DNA of 8,888 nucleotides from Syntrophaceae bacterium UBA2192 (GTDB lineage Bacteria; Desulfobacterota; Syntrophia; Syntrophales; UBA2192). This document shows positions 1 to 6,354 of the stretch, one piece after another. Position numbers and translations under genes: made by a program. The DNA is taken from NCBI GenBank assembly GCA_002327315.1, contig DCVI01000004.1:1-8888 (forward strand). The letters are read 5' to 3'. The first letter of the stretch is position 1; every line of letters begins with the position of its first letter. The notes beneath the pieces were generated by a model that was not told where the DNA came from, did not search any database, and was given only the letters and a program-made list of their open reading frames with translations.

Positions 1-70
1 ATCCAGGGGCGAAGACCCATCTAGTGAGGTTACTTGTGACAACATGAATGAGCTTACGTCTGGATAGAAC

Positions 71-711
71 ATGACATTCATTAAAACTCTCTTTTTGATC
101 CTCCTGTCGGTTTCCATCCTGGGGTTCACCTGTGGATGCGCGACCCTGCCTGATGTCGCCGAAAAGATGGACGCGGCGCCGACTGCCCAGGAACCGCCCA
201 AAATCATTTCGGCCAGGGGAGAGCTGTCTTCAAGACAAAGCCAGGCCATCATGGAGCGGCTGAAGCGATCGGTTGACCCGACAGATATTCTGGAACGTTA
301 CATCGCCGTGGTGGAATCGGTCACCGAAAGCCCGCTGACCAAGGGAAATAAAGTCACTCTGCTTGCCGATGGCCCGGCTGCCTATGCCGCAATGTTCAAA
401 GCCATAGAAGGTGCCAGAGACCATATCCACCTTGAAACCTATATCATCGACGACGATGAAGTGGGCCGCAGATTTTCCGACCTGTTGTTGAAAAAACAGG
501 CGGAAGGGGTTCAGGTCAATCTCATTTATGACAGCGTGGGCAGTATCGGGAATCCCGCTTCCTGAGCCGTGAGTTCGCTGCTGAAATGGAAAAGAGTTTT
601 GCCAGGGATCTCGCGGAGTCCCATGAGATAAATCGGGAAGAGTGGAAAGAAAGACCCTGGATCTCGAAGATGAGGGAATGGTTTGCGCATTTGTTAGACC
701 ACTGGCTATAG
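71..711 (+). pseudogene. Cardiolipin synthase / phospholipase D relic, internally deleted
   Basis: The first 164 codons (71-565) look like the N-terminus of a lipoprotein-type cardiolipin synthase: a hydrophobic export segment with Cys at 21 and 23, a variable linker, then the first PLD half with HIHLETYIIDDDEVGRRF and the strand LIYDSVGSIG. A stop follows at once. From 559 to the TAG at 709-711, in a different frame, the sequence reads as the family's C-terminus: FLSREFAAEMEKSF, then EEWKERPW, ending FAHLLDHWL. Both HxKxxxxD catalytic motifs, which in intact enzymes of roughly 450-500 residues lie between these parts, are missing. A deletion of about 280 codons that also shifted the frame explains this, with the junction near 555-562. 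A catalytically active protein is not expected, although the first 164 residues could still be made and exported. The Shine-Dalgarno sequence before 71 is weak. Family assignment is from recalled family features. Confidence 0.85.
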
Positions 712-791
712 CCCGAGGTCCAAGCCGCTGACCTGTCCTGTTCCTGCCTCCGGTTTTTCCGCCCCGCCGTCCTGCCTTTCTGCCAGGGCGA

Positions 792-932
792 TTATTTCTT
801 GATGTCTTCTATCGCCTTATCCACTTTCTTGCCCGCCTTCTCCATCGGGCCTTCTTTCGAGCAGCCCGACAGCCCCGCAATCAGGGCGATCGTCGCCAGC
901 ACGGCGACGATACTCTTGCAATGCTTTTTCAT
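792..932 (-). CDS. Small (46 aa) lipoprotein, entericidin-like in layout
   Basis: A 46-codon gene. The product starts MKKHCKSIVAV, has a hydrophobic segment of about 15 residues, a good lipobox LSGC (Cys24), and then a short, charged, lysine-rich mature part (SKEGPMEKAGKKVDKAIEDIKK is 22 residues; its core is EKAGKKVDKAIEDIKK). The start is fixed by a near-perfect Shine-Dalgarno AAGGAGG at 938-944, five bases from the ATG. Lipidation and anchoring in the inner or outer membrane are inferred from the lipobox; the residue after Cys is Ser, which favours the outer membrane. The size and layout recall entericidin-type small lipoproteins, but I see no diagnostic motif and no partner gene, so the function is unknown. 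It converges on the cardiolipin synthase relic, 80 bases away, and its upstream region runs into repeat copy 1. Confidence 0.75.
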   Translation of the reverse strand: MKKHCKSIVAVLATIALIAGLSGCSKEGPMEKAGKKVDKAIEDIKK

Positions 933-984
933 ATCTACCTCCTTTGAAAACGATTGCACGCGCATGGAAGCCTTATATCACTTC

Positions 985-1202
985 GCGGGACTTCCCGGCA
1001 ATGTAAGGACTAAACATGATTGCGCACCAGAATACTTGAGGAGGAGGATCATTCACCCTCACCCCAACCCTCTCGAACTGGAGGAAAGAGCAGTCCCCCT
1101 CACCTCGATCCTCTCCCTCGCAGGGGAGAGGAAGCCTGCAAGGACGGGGTCGCCAGAAGGAGAGGGAGATCAGGGTAGTGATTTTTCTGAGGCGCCCCCG
1201 GT
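985..1202 (+). repeat. Dispersed repeat, copy 1 (inverted relative to copy 2)
   Basis: This stretch matches the reverse complement of 6758-6974. By eye, the core 1051-1202 differs from the other copy at about five of 152 positions. The outer part 985-1050 is more diverged, at about 70% identity with no gaps, and keeps blocks such as CTTCCCGGCAA and ACTAAACATG. Inside the core, 1109-1132 forms a strong hairpin: a nine-base stem CCTCTCCC-type arm pairing with GGGAGAGGA across a six-base loop. It is rich in CCCTC/GAGGG motifs. It encodes no convincing protein, since the frames crossing it differ between copies. It is probably a multicopy intergenic element of this genome (REP- or MITE-like). I see no transposase-type terminal inverted repeats or clear target duplication. 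Confidence 0.85.
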
Positions 1203-1245
1203 CCCCGCAGCGCCCGACGTGAGCCTGTCGAACGTTGCTGCGGGG
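1203..1245. other. Perfect 9-bp inverted repeat next to repeat copy 1
   Basis: CCCCGCAGC (1203-1211) pairs perfectly with GCTGCGGGG (1237-1245) around a 25-base loop that itself contains ACGT twice. It starts exactly where the match between the two repeat copies ends, and lies 32 bases beyond the stop of the minus-strand membrane protein gene. It could act as a transcription terminator or mRNA 3' stabiliser for that gene, but there is no T-run on either side, so an intrinsic terminator is not clearly supported. Confidence 0.4.
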
Positions 1246-1276
1246 TAAGCGAGCATAATACAAGATATACCCATTC

Positions 1277-1963
1277 CTAATGATCTCCCGACTGCGTCCC
1301 CGGCCGCAAACCGGACCGCAATATTACGAGGCCCGTTACCAGGAGCCACAGAGAGTTGAGATGGAAGACCGGGGCGTAAAACTCCAGATTGTCCGGAAAA
1401 GCCATGGTCAAGACCATGGCCGCCAGACCGAGAATCACCGCGCCCGTCCCGACGGCCGCCGGGAGAATCCTCCACTTGATAAGCCCCGCCGCCAGCACCA
1501 CCAGCCCCAGCCCGAGAAAGACCCGCCCGAACCTGACCAGGCAGGTGATGTACTCGGTATCCAGGCGCAGCGCCTCCACGTGTTCGCGCAGTTTCTCCAA
1601 CGGCTGCCCCGCGGTCTGGAGAGCGCCCCAGGCGCCGTGATGGTAATAGAAGGCCGAGGCCAGGCACCCCACTGCCAAACCAACGACAGCCACCGTTATC
1701 CCCGGCCACGCAACCACCCGGGCCTCCGAGTCGGTAAGGACCGCGGCCAGGGCGACAAAGGCCATCACGGTCACCAGAAAGCCGAAAATGTAAACCCGGT
1801 ACAGCCAGATCCACCAATGAAGGTGTGCGTGCACCGCGGCGAAGTCGTCGGGCTTGAAGAACGTGCCGATGTGGACCGGCAGCAGCAACCAGCCGCCCGA
1901 GAGCATCAGCGCCCCGGCGATAAACAGCCAGCCGGTGATCCTCGTGGAATAGTTCTGTTTCAT
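1277..1963 (-). CDS. Six-helix integral membrane protein of unknown function, histidine-bearing
   Basis: The 228-residue product has about six hydrophobic segments (roughly residues 9-29, 55-76, 84-106, 146-163, 168-187 and 198-216) joined by short loops, so it is an inner membrane protein without a cleavable signal. Histidines cluster near predicted membrane edges: His31, the trio His45/47/49 in VHAHLHWWIW, the pair His108-109 in FYYHHGAWG, and His201. This pattern would suit haem or metal binding, but I do not recognise the family and no CxxCH or other defining motif is present. The start at 1963 has a modest Shine-Dalgarno AAGGGG about six bases upstream, which overlaps the stop codon of the rhodanese fragment; translation may therefore be coupled to upstream reading. 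It is the last gene of the minus-strand run. Overlapping frames on both strands here are shadows caused by high GC. Confidence 0.75.
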   Translation of the reverse strand: MKQNYSTRITGWLFIAGALMLSGGWLLLPVHIGTFFKPDDFAAVHAHLHWWIWLYRVYIFGFLVTVMAFVALAAVLTDSEARVVAWPGITVAVVGLAVGCLASAFYYHHGAWGALQTAGQPLEKLREHVEALRLDTEYITCLVRFGRVFLGLGLVVLAAGLIKWRILPAAVGTGAVILGLAAMVLTMAFPDNLEFYAPVFHLNSLWLLVTGLVILRSGLRPGTQSGDH

Positions 1964-1974
1964 CCTGAGCCCCT

Positions 1975-2139
1975 TTATGAATACCTCGAGACCGCCCCGG
2001 GAATGTGTTCCTGGATGTAATCATGAACGTTCGGCTGGCAGTCGAGGATCATGAGCTTCTTTTCGCGAAGTCGCTCGGCCAGCCAGTCCGTCGAGACGAG
2101 ACAGACCGGCCCGTTGCCGCAAGGGTAAACACTTTGTAT
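1975..2139 (-). pseudogene. Rhodanese-type sulfurtransferase, N-terminal fragment with lost start codon
   Basis: A 54-codon stretch reads VSTDWLAERLREKKLMILD, then VHDYIQEHIPGAV, ending SRYS and TAA. This is the characteristic opening of a rhodanese domain (STxWLA, strand LxILD, HDYxxxHIPGAV). The fragment stops just after HIPGA, so the rest of the domain with its active-site cysteine loop is absent. A good Shine-Dalgarno AAGGAG (2146-2151) stands six bases before codon ATA (2137-2139), where an ATG would be expected; no ATG, GTG or TTG lies between the upstream gene's stop (2158-2160, same frame) and this point. It therefore looks like a gene that lost both its start codon and its 3' part. 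Its stop overlaps the ribosome-binding region of the membrane protein gene, so weak initiation at AUA could make it act as a leader peptide, though this is speculative. Confidence 0.7.
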
Positions 2140-2157
2140 GCGGGTCTCCTTCCTCCC

Positions 2158-2553
2158 TTATCGCCCCATTCTCCGTTCATAAGCCCGGTAGATCTGGTCG
2201 GCCAGTGCGGGATCCTGCCCGGAGGGCCCGCTCGTGTGGAACTCCACCCTGACGCGCCCGTCGGCCTGCCCCTGGATCCTGACAGTGGCATCGACGCCGT
2301 TCCGGTTTCCCCGGATGATCCCGCCGTTATAGTCGGTCGATACGATGCTGACACCCGCATCCCGCATCGAATCCAGTGTAGCGTTCCAGGAACGGTCGTA
2401 AGTGCTTGGTCCGTAGTAGTATGGGTATGGTCCAGGCTGAGGATAAGGGTATACGTAGCAACCGGCCAATATGACAAGTGACAGCAAGACGCTGAGCCCC
2501 AGACCAATCACGCCGGCTCGACGGCGAATACATGCAAAAAAAGCGGGGTTCAT
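2158..2553 (-). CDS. Small envelope lipoprotein, Tyr/Pro-rich, DUF3568-like in appearance
   Basis: The 131-residue product has basic residues (IRRRAG), a hydrophobic stretch (about 14-31) and a lipobox LAGC with Cys32, so it should be lipidated after export. The mature protein opens with a tyrosine/proline linker (YVYPYPQPGPYPYYYGP), then a compact domain of about 80 residues (SWNATLDSMRDAGVSIVSTD, then GGIIRGNRNG, VDATVRIQG and a final helix ADQIYRAYERR). The pattern of helix, short strands and 'G-x-I-x-G' resembles DUF3568-type lipoproteins; this is resemblance by eye only. The start at 2553 is chosen because GGAGG lies at 2561-2565, seven bases away; the in-frame ATG at 2586 has no ribosome site. 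It follows the phospholipase-like gene by about 130 bases and precedes the rhodanese fragment by 18 bases. The function is unknown. Confidence 0.75.
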   Translation of the reverse strand: MNPAFFACIRRRAGVIGLGLSVLLSLVILAGCYVYPYPQPGPYPYYYGPSTYDRSWNATLDSMRDAGVSIVSTDYNGGIIRGNRNGVDATVRIQGQADGRVRVEFHTSGPSGQDPALADQIYRAYERRMGR

Positions 2554-2661
2554 TTTTCCGCCTCCGTCTATGAAGTAAGAGATCATGTTTAATATCGCTT
2601 AAAATATATCACGTAAAGACGAGGACATGATACCAGGCAGAATGATGAAGACTTATGGGCA

Positions 2662-2682
2662 ATTTACTGAAGGTCAGTAAAT
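2662..2682 (-). terminator. Perfect 9-bp hairpin at the end of the phospholipase-like gene
   Basis: ATTTACTGA (2662-2670) and TCAGTAAAT (2674-2682) are perfect inverted copies with a three-base loop; the outermost base of the stem is the first base of the gene's TGA stop codon region. The stem is AT-rich and is not followed by a long T-run, so it is a weak terminator at best. It may instead protect the mRNA 3' end. Confidence 0.35.
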
Positions 2683-3833
2683 CATGATGATGGAAGAATA
2701 TTCGTATCGATGGTTTTGTTGTCTTTCTTTTGATAATCGCTGCCGGGGCCTGCCGGGGCATTCGGGTCTGCAAGGTCATAAACACAGTCCAGGTAACCTT
2801 TCAACTCCTCCCAGGGGGCTTTCCTGGAATAATACTCCATGATCGTCTGGCCCACGTCCACTACACTGGTCTCAAAATAATTGATCTGGTAGGCCAATGC
2901 GCGGTCGGATTCGGCCTCGCTGTGGGCTGCGCTGTCCTGCAGAGTGTATACATGAAAACTGCGAACCCATCCGGGATTATGCTTGCCGCTGACATTCCTG
3001 CAATTCTGCCCGAGTTGCTCGCCCCTTTCCACGTGAGAGTCCGAGAAGCTGTCGGAAACCATGTGAATCAGCACACCCATGGCGAAAAGGTGAAGATTCT
3101 CGTCGTCCTTGTACTCCCTGGGGGCATCGCTCACGAAGAGGGTCTGAATGGTGTCATATCGGTATGTGAAGAGGCCGTCGATATCGCCGATCCCTGTCTT
3201 CTTGATGCTGGTGCCGCGGGAGATTTCGCCCAGGGCGAGCTTGTACATGAACTCGGCCCAGGCCATGATCTTCTGCTTGGTCTCGGCGGCGCGTTCCTGC
3301 TCGCTGGACGCCATGGAGTGAAGGAACTGCATGTCGCCGAAATGAGAGCGGTAGAGCACCAGCGTCAATGGGGCATTGCCATACTTTCTCCCCGTTTCAG
3401 CCTGCTTCTTTGCGTCCTTGAACAGGATCCCCCAGCATTCAGGGTAGTTGATAATCGTGATGACCTGTTCTGTGGGACAGAGTGACGTTCTGGTCTTGAG
3501 CAATGTGAATGGCGGGGTGTCATTCCAGCGGACACCGGCGAGCATGGCCGATAATTGAGATTTCTGAATCCCGGGCTGAGGAAAACGGCAATTATCTCCT
3601 TCACACTCGAGGATCAGACGGGCGATCTCCTCATGTTGGGGCTTTGCATAGTGTCCGGCAATTTCTTCCGTAGCTCCTCTTTTTAATTTCTTGAACCACG
3701 GATCGAATTTACCGATCTTCTTGTCCGTACTCGAGGGAACAGATTGTATGTTCCAGGCTACGGCCGTATCCGCAATCGCAAAGAGGACAAACACACTTGC
3801 GACGACAGCGGAAAGAATCATTATCCGTCTCAT
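2682..3833 (-). CDS. Exported zinc-dependent phospholipase C / S1-P1 nuclease-like protein
   Basis: The 383-residue precursor has a signal peptide (residues 1-26) ending in AVA, so that cleavage leaves Trp27 as first residue. In Bacillus-type zinc phospholipase C and in S1/P1 nucleases the N-terminal Trp itself binds zinc. The remaining ligands can be assigned in order: His67 (PQHEEIARLI), Asp105 (VRWND, like the nuclease WAD motif), His164 (or His172) in SHFGDMQFLH, His257-x3-Asp261-x5-His267 (HMVSDSFSDSH, the family's signature spacing) and His304-x3-Glu308 (HSEAE). The protein is longer than the roughly 245-270-residue classical enzymes, with insertions between ligands and a polar tail. 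It probably acts outside the cytoplasm on a phosphodiester, either phospholipid or nucleic acid; which of these cannot be told. The start has a moderate GAGGGG site. It lies 84 bases downstream of a membrane-anchored hydrolase and may be cotranscribed with it. Confidence 0.75.
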   Translation of the reverse strand: MRRIMILSAVVASVFVLFAIADTAVAWNIQSVPSSTDKKIGKFDPWFKKLKRGATEEIAGHYAKPQHEEIARLILECEGDNCRFPQPGIQKSQLSAMLAGVRWNDTPPFTLLKTRTSLCPTEQVITIINYPECWGILFKDAKKQAETGRKYGNAPLTLVLYRSHFGDMQFLHSMASSEQERAAETKQKIMAWAEFMYKLALGEISRGTSIKKTGIGDIDGLFTYRYDTIQTLFVSDAPREYKDDENLHLFAMGVLIHMVSDSFSDSHVERGEQLGQNCRNVSGKHNPGWVRSFHVYTLQDSAAHSEAESDRALAYQINYFETSVVDVGQTIMEYYSRKAPWEELKGYLDCVYDLADPNAPAGPGSDYQKKDNKTIDTNILPSS

Positions 3834-3917
3834 GAGAAATCCCCTCTCATCCAGGTTGATTATGAGGAAATATTGCCGGGTAGCGTCATTGTGTACGGAT
3901 ATATGACCATCGTATCG

Positions 3918-4847
3918 TCATTTTCTTTCATTCAAGAAACTCCTATAGGCCTTCGCTGTTTCTTCAGGATTCTCAATCATGGGACAATGTCCAGTGTCCT
4001 TCATGATAACCGTCCTGTAATTCTTCAGATTCTTTTCCAGGAAGGCAACGCCCCCTACGTCCAGCATTTTATCCTGATCCCCCCATAGGATCAGGACCGG
4101 TGCCTGAATCTGGGGCAGGACAGGCGCCAGAGAAAATTGAAGCGGCTGACAGTCGTTCCATATCTTCTTATTGAACCCGGCGTGGGCGATCCAGTCGGCG
4201 ACCAGTATTTTCTTGAAAGGTGCAGGGATGGAGGGCATCTTCGCGTAAACGAGGGCCATAAGCTTATCGACATCTTCGGCGTTGCCGGCCAGCAACAGAT
4301 TGTTGCCCTTCTCCAGTTGAATGAGGAGCTCACTCTTCTTCTGAGATGGAGCTCCGGCCGTGTCCAGCAGGGCGAGAGTCAGGACCTTCTCCGGGTGCTT
4401 TGCCGCGTAGGTTGCAGCAAATGCGCCTCCCAGTGAATTTCCCGCCATGTGGAACTTATCGAGCTTGAGCACCTCCACAAATCGTCCGATGCGCCCCACC
4501 TGGCTTTCGACACAGTAATTATCAGTCGGCACCTGTGAGCTTTCACCGAAACCGGGGATGTCGGGGATAACCAGGTGGTAGCCCTTCAAGTATTTGGCAA
4601 AGGCCGTCCATTGGTCCTTGTAACCGCCGAATCCATGTAGGAGTATGACGGTTTCTCCTTTTCCTCCTTCCAGGTAGACGATCCTGTGATCGTCGATTTG
4701 GACCTCCTTCTTGACAAGATCGGCGGAGCGTCTCTGGGCGTCAATCGCCAACTTGAACACGGTTTCCGGGAAAAGGAAGTAAAATGCCGCCAGCAGGAGA
4801 ACGACGGCACCGACGACGATCATTCCGTACTTTAAGAATTTATTCAT
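3918..4847 (-). CDS. Membrane-anchored alpha/beta hydrolase (lipase/esterase type)
   Basis: The 309-residue product has a single N-terminal hydrophobic helix (about residues 8-26) that probably anchors it with the enzyme domain on the periplasmic side. The fold markers are in order: oxyanion strand VILLHGFGG (67-75), DIPGFGES (96-103), nucleophile elbow GNSLGG with Ser138, acid Asp259 in WGDQDK (Asp257 is nearby), and catalytic His287 in DTGHCPM. The early region FPETVFKLAIDAQRRSADL followed by VYLEGG resembles the Moraxella/Psychrobacter-type lipases that share this layout; the substrate is probably a carboxyl ester, unspecified. The start at 4847 is preferred over the ATG at 4865 because AGGAGGG lies at 4854-4860, correctly spaced for the former. 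It is the first gene of the central minus-strand run; I could not define a convincing promoter upstream. Confidence 0.9.
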   Translation of the reverse strand: MNKFLKYGMIVVGAVVLLLAAFYFLFPETVFKLAIDAQRRSADLVKKEVQIDDHRIVYLEGGKGETVILLHGFGGYKDQWTAFAKYLKGYHLVIPDIPGFGESSQVPTDNYCVESQVGRIGRFVEVLKLDKFHMAGNSLGGAFAATYAAKHPEKVLTLALLDTAGAPSQKKSELLIQLEKGNNLLLAGNAEDVDKLMALVYAKMPSIPAPFKKILVADWIAHAGFNKKIWNDCQPLQFSLAPVLPQIQAPVLILWGDQDKMLDVGGVAFLEKNLKNYRTVIMKDTGHCPMIENPEETAKAYRSFLNERK

Positions 4848-4867
4848 TTTATTCCCTCCTGCCATGA

Positions 4868-5143
4868 TGCTTCGTATTGAGTTCTAAACACAACGAAGAC
4901 ATCGATAGGGCTTTCAAAGAACCCAAATAATAAAGAGCACTTCGTGTACAGGTTGATTTGAGTATTGCGGCCGTATGGTCTGGAAAGGGTTACGTCTCCG
5001 GTCCGTTTCCCGACTGCGCAGGTACCGCGGAGGTGTGGTGCAGGACTATCCAGAAACGGAGATGTAGGCATGCAATGCGGGAAGAGCTATATGACGTGGC
5101 TTAATGCTACGAGAGAACTGGCAGCACGTCAATGCAATTAACC
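4868..5143. other. Intergenic stretch without a convincing gene
   Basis: About 275 bases separate the hydrolase gene from the insertion sequence. The left part is AT-rich (CAAATAATAAAG near 4923) and presumably holds the hydrolase promoter, but no well-spaced -35/-10 pair stands out. The part from about 4960 to 5140 is GC-richer and unlike its surroundings; short reading frames such as 5079-5107 (MREELYDVA) and 5070-5141 (MQCGKSY to QCN) are too small to support as genes. The MREELY-type string and the flank recall the non-coding lead-in of some group II introns, but I find neither a domain V nor a reverse transcriptase, so this is only a hint. Confidence 0.4.
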
Positions 5144-6228
5144 TAGTGTCCTGTCCCAGAAATATATTTACATAGCCGTTCGATCTTTTTGAGGATCGAA
5201 TCGGCGGTGGCGGTCCAGACAAAGGGTTTGGCCTTGGGGTTATAGGCCTTGACGAACCGTTTGATGTTGGCCACCAGTTCTTTGACCTTGCGAAAGCTGC
5301 CCCGCCGGATCGCCTGCTGGGTGATCAGGTTGAACCAGATCTCCACTTGATTGAGCCAGGAGGCGTATGTGGGCGTGTAGTGCATGTGATAGCGGGGCCG
5401 CGCGGCAAGCCACTGCTTCACCTTGGGGTGCTTGTGGGTGGCGTAATTGTCGACAATGAGATGCAGGTCCAGCTCTTCGGGAACCTGCTTGTCGAGATGC
5501 TTCAGAAAGGCCAGGAACTCCTGATGGCGATGGCGCGGCTTGCACTGGGTGATCACCTCCCCGCTTGCGATATCGAGGGCGGCAAACAGGGTGGTGGTGC
5601 CGTGACGGAGGTAATCATGCGTCACCCCCTCCACGTAGCCCAATCCGAGCGGCAGCAAGGGCTGCGTGCGCTCCAGGGCCTGGATCTGACTCTTCTCGTC
5701 CACACAGAGCACCAGGGCCTTGTCGGGCGGATCGAGATAGAGGCCGACAATGTCGCGCACCTTCTCAATAAAGAACGGGTCGGTGGAGAGTTTGAAGTGC
5801 TTTTGCCGATGGGGCTGAATATGAAAGGCGGCCAGCATCCGCTGCACGGTGGACTTCGAGATCCCGGTGTCATGGGCCAGCGATCGGCAGCTCCAGTGCG
5901 TGGTCCCCTCGGGTTTCTTCTCGAGGGTCTGGCGAATGAGCAGCGCGATCCGCTCATCATCGATCTTGCGGGGCGCCCCCGGCCGCAGCTCTTCATAGAG
6001 GCCCATAATCCCCTGTCCGACGAAGCGATCGCGCCACTTCTGGACGGTCGGCCGAGACAGCCCCAGGCTTTTGCCGATCTCGACGGCGGGGATTCCGTCG
6101 GCGAACATCAACACGATTTGGGCGCGCCGGGTGAGTCCCTGGGGCATCGAGCGGGATTGAACAATGGCGGTCAATTGACTGCGAGTCTCGTCAGTCATGC
6201 TCACAACGTTCTTCGGGGCTCTGGGCAT
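5143..6228 (-). CDS. IS630-family DDE transposase
   Basis: The product is 361 residues from the start at 6228, which has AAGGAG at 6236-6241, seven bases upstream; an in-frame ATG at 6264 lacks such a site. Residues about 30-70 form a helix-turn-helix (RRAQIVLMFADG, then GLSRPTVQKWRDRF), followed by a second DNA-binding segment with the linker GRPG-like motif (RPGAPRKIDDE). The catalytic core carries Asp177 (LCVDEKSQIQAL), Asp260 (LIVDNYATHKH) and Glu296 (WLNQVEIWF), the IS630 DDE triad with 35 residues between the last two. It ends SGTGH, encoded by the terminal inverted repeat itself. The stop codon TAG uses the duplicated target TA plus one host G, so its presence depends on the insertion site. 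No frameshift or internal stop is seen, so activity is plausible. Confidence 0.95.
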   Translation of the reverse strand: MPRAPKNVVSMTDETRSQLTAIVQSRSMPQGLTRRAQIVLMFADGIPAVEIGKSLGLSRPTVQKWRDRFVGQGIMGLYEELRPGAPRKIDDERIALLIRQTLEKKPEGTTHWSCRSLAHDTGISKSTVQRMLAAFHIQPHRQKHFKLSTDPFFIEKVRDIVGLYLDPPDKALVLCVDEKSQIQALERTQPLLPLGLGYVEGVTHDYLRHGTTTLFAALDIASGEVITQCKPRHRHQEFLAFLKHLDKQVPEELDLHLIVDNYATHKHPKVKQWLAARPRYHMHYTPTYASWLNQVEIWFNLITQQAIRRGSFRKVKELVANIKRFVKAYNPKAKPFVWTATADSILKKIERLCKYISGTGH

Positions 6229-6304
6229 TCCGGCTCTCCTTCGGCGTTTTGGAGACCGTAGCACAGAAAACCCTGAAAGTATAGTTATTTATGGGACAGG
6301 ACAC
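5146..6304 (-). mobile_element. IS630-family insertion sequence, complete (1159 bp)
   Basis: Perfect 13-base terminal inverted repeats bound the element: GTGTCCTGTCCCA at 5146-5158 and its complement at 6292-6304, with further partial matching inwards (AAATA). A TA dinucleotide directly flanks both ends (5144-5145 and 6305-6306), the target duplication expected for IS630/Tc1-type transposition. The only gene is an intact transposase. Intact ends and an intact reading frame indicate fairly recent or still mobile insertion. The uninterrupted target would read TTAACC-TA-GATGTT. It inserted about 50 bases downstream of the mutase small-subunit gene and could cut that operon off from further genes. 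Confidence 0.95.
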
Positions 6305-6354
6305 TAGATGTTATAATTAAGAGCTCGCCCCCAAATTTCCTCCCGCTATTTGCC

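Noticed and set aside
1051..1202. CRISPR-like or tandem array in the GAGGG-rich repeat
   Set aside because: There is a single unit with an internal hairpin and no regularly spaced direct repeats or spacers.
799..1263. Small frames crossing repeat copy 1, and 6741-6923 crossing copy 2
   Set aside because: Both copies yield similar short peptides only because the DNA is repeated. The ends differ between copies and no ribosome site is present.
1170..2024. Alternative minus-strand frame of 284 codons overlapping the membrane protein, and plus-strand frame 1280-2020
   Set aside because: The 228-residue frame has coherent transmembrane segments and a ribosome site. The others are low-complexity Arg/Gly/Pro-rich shadows, and one runs into the repeat.
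2587..2660. Possible promoter for the 131-residue lipoprotein (TATATT on the minus strand)
   Set aside because: A plausible -10 is visible, but the hexamer at the correct -35 distance does not resemble TTGACA. I cannot support it.
4844..5071. Minus-strand 75-codon frame upstream of the hydrolase
   Set aside because: It overlaps the hydrolase start in another frame, has no ribosome site, and its composition looks like translated non-coding sequence.
5347..6261. Plus-strand open frame of about 300 codons inside the IS630
   Set aside because: It is antisense to the intact transposase; no motif or ribosome site supports it.
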